Shown here: in pieces, positions 46,519 to 49,992 of the stretch
How positions within the stretch are numbered: position 1 is the first letter of the stretch
Layout of the letters: each line of letters opens with the position of its first letter
The notes under the pieces: generated by a model
Databases searched by the model: none
What the model saw: the letters and a program-made list of their open reading frames with translations, nothing else
What the model was told of the DNA's origin: nothing
Program-made: the position numbers and the translations under genes
Source: a virus
IMG/VR virus record: IMGVR_UViG_3300025011_000064
Coordinates: 1-49,992 of that record
Reading direction: 5' to 3' (one strand)
Length of the DNA: 49,992 nt

Positions 46519-47909
46519 CTGTGATTACCCATCCCTGAGAATGAACCGCCTCCGTGGTTTTGCGAGAATAAAAATCCACCAATGTTTGTTCCGTTAATAC
46601 CCAATCCGCGTCCTGGGTATGATTCGGACGCAATTGCTGTGTAACTTATTTCATCGTAAGTTATATCAAAAGATACAGCAACAATATCATTGGCATAATA
46701 ACCTAACGATGAAATATCTACTCCGCTGTCATTTGGTGGTGGGCCAATAGGTAAGATTGTTTTATCGGATGCATCTATCCACAAGTTGTAATTAAAAATA
46801 TCAGGAAAATTCTTAATATCATCAGAATTTGCATTATCAGACAACTCAAAAGCTAACCCATCAATTACATTATTATAAAAATCTCCATGAACTGACCATT
46901 CCTGATTGTCGCTATTTAAATACATAAAAAATGCCCCCCATACTGGTATACTCAGCGCGACGTTATTATAAATACTTATTTCGCCAGAATTTGTTAAATC
47001 ATTTGTAAAATAAAACGGATTATCTGTGGAGTAGAATAAATTTTCATATATCGAACCATTAAATTCATCACCCTGCACAGCATATGATATACCACCTACG
47101 CAGTTTATAAATTTATTATATCTAACCGTCGCATTATTTATTGCCCCTTTATAATATATACTACCTCCCTGATATAAGTTTCTGTTGTCTATAAATAGAT
47201 TGTATTCGATCAATATAGTATTTAGACTGAACAGCCTTATGCATGTGTTTCTGTTGTATGTTGGGAGAGCAATTGAATCACGGAATGTATTATGTGAAAT
47301 TACAGTATTTGTTGTTGTGTCATTAACTGGTACAGATAGCATTGAAGGATTATAATCCCCACCATTTTCAATACCAGTTAAAAAATCAACACCAGATACT
47401 TGTATAAAATCACCTGATACAGTAGCGCCGCCATCTATTTGTATACCGTAGGAACTACCTACCAGTGTACCGATCAATTTTACGTAATCTGCCTGTAATG
47501 TTAATAACCAACCGGAGTCGTCACCACCATCGGTGAATACCGCTATTTCACCAGGGTAATTTGTTACAACTATAGGATTTTCAACGGTTCCTGACACTGC
47601 CAAGTTATTATTACTATATGCAAAGCTTGCTTGACCAGCATCAGCATAAGAACCGCCTCGGAGATAAATCAAACTTCCCGGCGCAACAACTGCTGAAGCG
47701 CCAGCGAGATTTAGCCACGGATTACCGATAGTTCCATCCCCTGTTGAGTTATCGCCAGATGGTGAACAGTAGTAAGTATTTAATGGATTGGCTAAAAAAT
47801 CGGAGACGAATGGAGGAACACCGACCGGCGGAAATAATTCAGATACGGCATAAGAATTTCCAGGTGTAAAGAAAAATAATAATAGAAATACAAACAATAT
47901 ATTAATCAT
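46515..47909 (-). CDS. Signal-peptide right-handed beta-helix protein, AT-rich
   Basis: A 464-residue protein. Residues 1-20 (MINILFVFLLLFFFTPGNSY) are a signal peptide. NTYYCSPSGDNSTGDGTIGN, then PWLNLAGASAVVAPGSLIYL are the classic opening of pectate-lyase/DUF1565 beta-helix enzymes; Asn-rich rungs follow (NTVISHNTFRDSIALP). The gene is visibly more AT-rich than its neighbours and uses many A/T-ending codons, a sign of recent acquisition. ATGA coupling on both sides. Probable polysaccharide binding or depolymerase. Confidence 0.78.
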   Translation of the reverse strand: MINILFVFLLLFFFTPGNSYAVSELFPPVGVPPFVSDFLANPLNTYYCSPSGDNSTGDGTIGNPWLNLAGASAVVAPGSLIYLRGGSYADAGQASFAYSNNNLAVSGTVENPIVVTNYPGEIAVFTDGGDDSGWLLTLQADYVKLIGTLVGSSYGIQIDGGATVSGDFIQVSGVDFLTGIENGGDYNPSMLSVPVNDTTTNTVISHNTFRDSIALPTYNRNTCIRLFSLNTILIEYNLFIDNRNLYQGGSIYYKGAINNATVRYNKFINCVGGISYAVQGDEFNGSIYENLFYSTDNPFYFTNDLTNSGEISIYNNVALSIPVWGAFFMYLNSDNQEWSVHGDFYNNVIDGLAFELSDNANSDDIKNFPDIFNYNLWIDASDKTILPIGPPPNDSGVDISSLGYYANDIVAVSFDITYDEISYTAIASESYPGRGLGINGTNIGGFLFSQNHGGGSFSGMGNHR

Positions 47910-48742
47910 CTGTCACTCGCAAAGCCATTTACAAGAATTTCATTTATTTCGCTTTCAGTCAACAAGTCAGACATTGTAAAACATTCGTCTACTGACCCAG
48001 CCAGCAAGTCCGCATTAAAAGCACGACGGCCCGACACTAGTGCTGCTGTTCCACGGAAAACAGCCAGTGTAGCGTCCGCTGTTTGATATGCTGAGACTGC
48101 GGCGTCCCCATCCTCACCTACATATAGATTAACTCCGACATTGCCGTCAAATGTCGCCACAACCAGAGTCCATATTTCTGCTGTAGCTCCAACCGTGGCA
48201 GGCAAATTCACTACATTTCCCCATCCAACCTCTGACCACTCTACTGCAAAATCATCAGCCGATTGATCATAAAATATCCTATACGACATTTGCCCCCCGG
48301 CTAAATCCCATTTCCCTATTATATGCATATCAGCTGCTGGAGCAGCATCTAGCCTAACCCAACAACCGATGGAAAATTCATTCTGCGCTCCTGTTGTTGA
48401 TTTTCCTGGGAATGTACTCGGAGCTAGTGATGCGTCAGTGCAAGAAAGATATTCGTTTGCATCTATTGCTGCATCAATGTTTACGCTTGAGTTACCCTGG
48501 ATATAGTTGGTGGCATCCTGAGCAACATTACCATTCCAGCTAAGGTCATTATTATTATCTGAGCCGTCCAAAGACGAAGTGGCCGCATCCTCAAAAAACC
48601 ACCATGAGATGACGTTTGAATTTATAGTAAAATCGGTCCCTGCTAATGCAATTTTCTGTGAAGCCCCCTCAATATACCCATTCGTGCCAGCAAAACAGAT
48701 AACAGGGATAAACCAGAACAAAAAAGTGAGTTTTTTAATCAT
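47906..48742 (-). CDS. LamG/concanavalin-like protein with signal peptide
   Basis: A 278-residue protein. Residues 1-18 (MIKKLTFLFWFIPVICFA) are a signal peptide. The rest is a LamG/ConA-like jelly roll: NVISWWFFEDAATSSLDGSD, FSIGCWVRLDAAPAADMHII, WTLVVATFDGNVGVNLYVGE and the last-strand SVDECFTMSDLLTESEINEI. Such domains bind carbohydrate. ATGA link downstream, 8-base overlap with the upstream fibre gene. Probably an accessory sugar-binding appendage or a secreted lectin. Confidence 0.82.
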   Translation of the reverse strand: MIKKLTFLFWFIPVICFAGTNGYIEGASQKIALAGTDFTINSNVISWWFFEDAATSSLDGSDNNNDLSWNGNVAQDATNYIQGNSSVNIDAAIDANEYLSCTDASLAPSTFPGKSTTGAQNEFSIGCWVRLDAAPAADMHIIGKWDLAGGQMSYRIFYDQSADDFAVEWSEVGWGNVVNLPATVGATAEIWTLVVATFDGNVGVNLYVGEDGDAAVSAYQTADATLAVFRGTAALVSGRRAFNADLLAGSVDECFTMSDLLTESEINEILVNGFASDR

Positions 48743-49992
48743 TACTCAATGCCCTCGAATACTTAAATTCCACTCCGGTCACGGTAAAATCTTGCGCGTA
48801 GGTGTCAGTGGTTGTCGCAAGCCGTATCACAGCGGCGGCGCACTCTTCACCGGCTGCAATACTTCCTGCCGGGGTGATCGCCGATGAATAAGCGGTGTCG
48901 AGGTTGTCATATTGCGCATAAGTGGCATCTGCCGTTAAACTTGTGGTCTGCGCCGTGCCAACTGCCAAAGTACTTGCCTCACTGTTTGCATAACATGCCA
49001 GAGCCACGGAAAAGGCAACTACTTCAGTATTAGCCGGGGCCGTTGCGCCAGATACCACACCAGTCACACGAGCTGTTACGGTGGTGCCGGTGAAGTCTGT
49101 CGGCACTCTCCAGATAAAGGTCACATCCTCATTTGCTGCGCCGTCAAATGCCCGTCCTACCTTCCGAGTTGTCCCGGTAATAGCCGCCGCAGCCGCTGGA
49201 GCTGTTGAGCCATCTTCTGCCCACTCTATCGGGAGCCAGTCGGCATCCTTGACGGTTATCTCATTGGTGTTCAGGTCAAGATTGCCTCCGAGCTGGGGCG
49301 TGGTATCTTCAACGACATTAAGCAGCGGGGTTATCCAGGTTCCGACAGAGGCAATCTTTGTGGTTCCGTCCCCCATGGTTTGGTTGCCAGGAACAGCGAA
49401 GGCCATCACTTGCCCGGCGGTAGGATCAGCCAATGGTGGAATGTGAATCCTGCTTGCAGAAACGTCGCCATAAATACCCCATCCAAGATAGTTTGTGCCG
49501 TTGTCGGTATCCTCCAGGAAATAAATATACTGTCCACCTGAAGCAGTGCCGGGGGCAGAGAACGAAGAGGCGATTACTGGCTTGTTGAAAGTGAAATCAG
49601 TATCACTAACCGTCATTGTCGGGTCTGTCCCGGCACCAGTATCAAATGTGTGGACCTGTGAACCTCCGGCGGCAGTGCCCCATGTCACACCGTCATAGGC
49701 GGTAAAGTCCACACCACCTCCCAGGGTTTCGGCGAACGTCTCTAATGCCTGGATAGCCGCTTTTACGGTTTGATTGTCCGTAATCGTTGATCCGGTGAAG
49801 GCCCCGAGGTTAACCGCGCCTTCCGCCACACCTGAAAGAGTGATCAAATCGTCAACTGCAAGGCTGGCAGCAGTTGGAACAGCAACCCATGACCTGACCC
49901 CGGCATCTGTTGAGCTAAGGACAAATCCAGTTGTGGCTGGATTATCCAGGGATGGTTCATACACCCCCGCCCCGATAATGGCCTGGATCTCT
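48735..49992 (-). CDS. Tail-fibre-like protein, N-terminus cut by window edge
   Basis: The open frame enters from the right edge; 418 residues are visible. EIQAIIGAGVYEPSLDNPAT, GFVLSSTDAGVRSWVAV and AAIQALETFAETLGGG are typical fibre-shaft sequence; LLNVVEDTTPQLGGNLDLNT is a common fibre repeat; the C-terminus is a beta-sandwich (FIWRVPTDFTGTTVTARVTG, then FTVTGVEFKYSR). It overlaps the LamG gene start by eight bases. On a circular map it would be in frame with the beta-helix gene at 1-1244. Confidence 0.8.
   Translation of the reverse strand, partial: EIQAIIGAGVYEPSLDNPATTGFVLSSTDAGVRSWVAVPTAASLAVDDLITLSGVAEGAVNLGAFTGSTITDNQTVKAAIQALETFAETLGGGVDFTAYDGVTWGTAAGGSQVHTFDTGAGTDPTMTVSDTDFTFNKPVIASSFSAPGTASGGQYIYFLEDTDNGTNYLGWGIYGDVSASRIHIPPLADPTAGQVMAFAVPGNQTMGDGTTKIASVGTWITPLLNVVEDTTPQLGGNLDLNTNEITVKDADWLPIEWAEDGSTAPAAAAAITGTTRKVGRAFDGAANEDVTFIWRVPTDFTGTTVTARVTGVVSGATAPANTEVVAFSVALACYANSEASTLAVGTAQTTSLTADATYAQYDNLDTAYSSAITPAGSIAAGEECAAAVIRLATTTDTYAQDFTVTGVEFKYSRALSND

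Noticed and set aside
1-49992. CRISPR array, integrase, attachment site or insertion sequence
   Set aside because: No regularly spaced direct repeats of CRISPR type; the 25-bp elements are far apart and irregular. No tyrosine or serine recombinase or transposase motif seen in any frame.

Overview
The window looks like most or all of the genome of a tailed, probably podovirus-like, lytic dsDNA phage. It holds a nearly complete set of phage genes: small and large terminase, portal, scaffold, an SU10/DUF5309-like major capsid protein, short-tail proteins, a very large virion or ejection protein, tail spikes and fibres, GH108 endolysin, holin-like proteins and a replication module. I see no integrase and no lysogeny repressor. 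The host cannot be named from the sequence. Canonical sigma70-type promoters, Shine-Dalgarno sites and Sec signal peptides point to a bacterium, more likely Gram-negative.

Layout. (1) 1-2968, minus strand: a signal-peptide beta-helix protein cut by the window edge, a small unknown gene, GH108 endolysin, a membrane-anchored holin-like protein and the small terminase, read from a consensus promoter near 3000. (2) 2969-3557: divergent control region. (3) 3558-9229, plus strand: about twenty mostly unknown small early genes, several with zinc-binding cysteines, driven by three near-identical promoters that are each followed at once by an RNA stem-loop. (4) 9350-24089, plus strand: replication and nucleotide genes. 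These are ATP-dependent DNA ligase, a PD-(D/E)XK nuclease, Sak4-like ATPase, ssDNA-binding protein, a tRNA-like gene, a ParB-methyltransferase fusion, DnaQ exonuclease, DUF3310 and MazG-like proteins, a uracil-DNA-glycosylase/exonuclease/PolA fusion and a DUF3987 helicase-like ATPase. (5) 24090-42270, minus strand: virion cassette from large terminase down to a 1610-residue polyvalent protein. (6) 42267-49992, minus strand: receptor-binding region with spikes, fibres and LamG protein, several with Sec signal peptides, plus a PP-loop ATPase cassette lying between two holin copies.

The most striking unexplained signal is a 25-bp near-palindrome present in 18 copies across the virion, replication and early regions on both strands. 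Most copies lie 6-45 nt upstream of a start codon, and in several the end of the repeat supplies the Shine-Dalgarno sequence. Two copies lie inside coding sequence. It is absent from the spike region (44897 to the end, and 1-1559). It resembles in behaviour the start-associated sequences and stoperators of some other phages, but I do not recognise this sequence. Candidate binders in the window are a ribbon-helix-helix-like protein (6695-7225) and the ParB-methyltransferase (16783-18147).

The genes cutting both window edges are on the same strand and in the same frame across a hypothetical join, so the window may be a circularly permuted complete genome. This is not proved. Starts, domains and structures here were read by eye; no database search was run.
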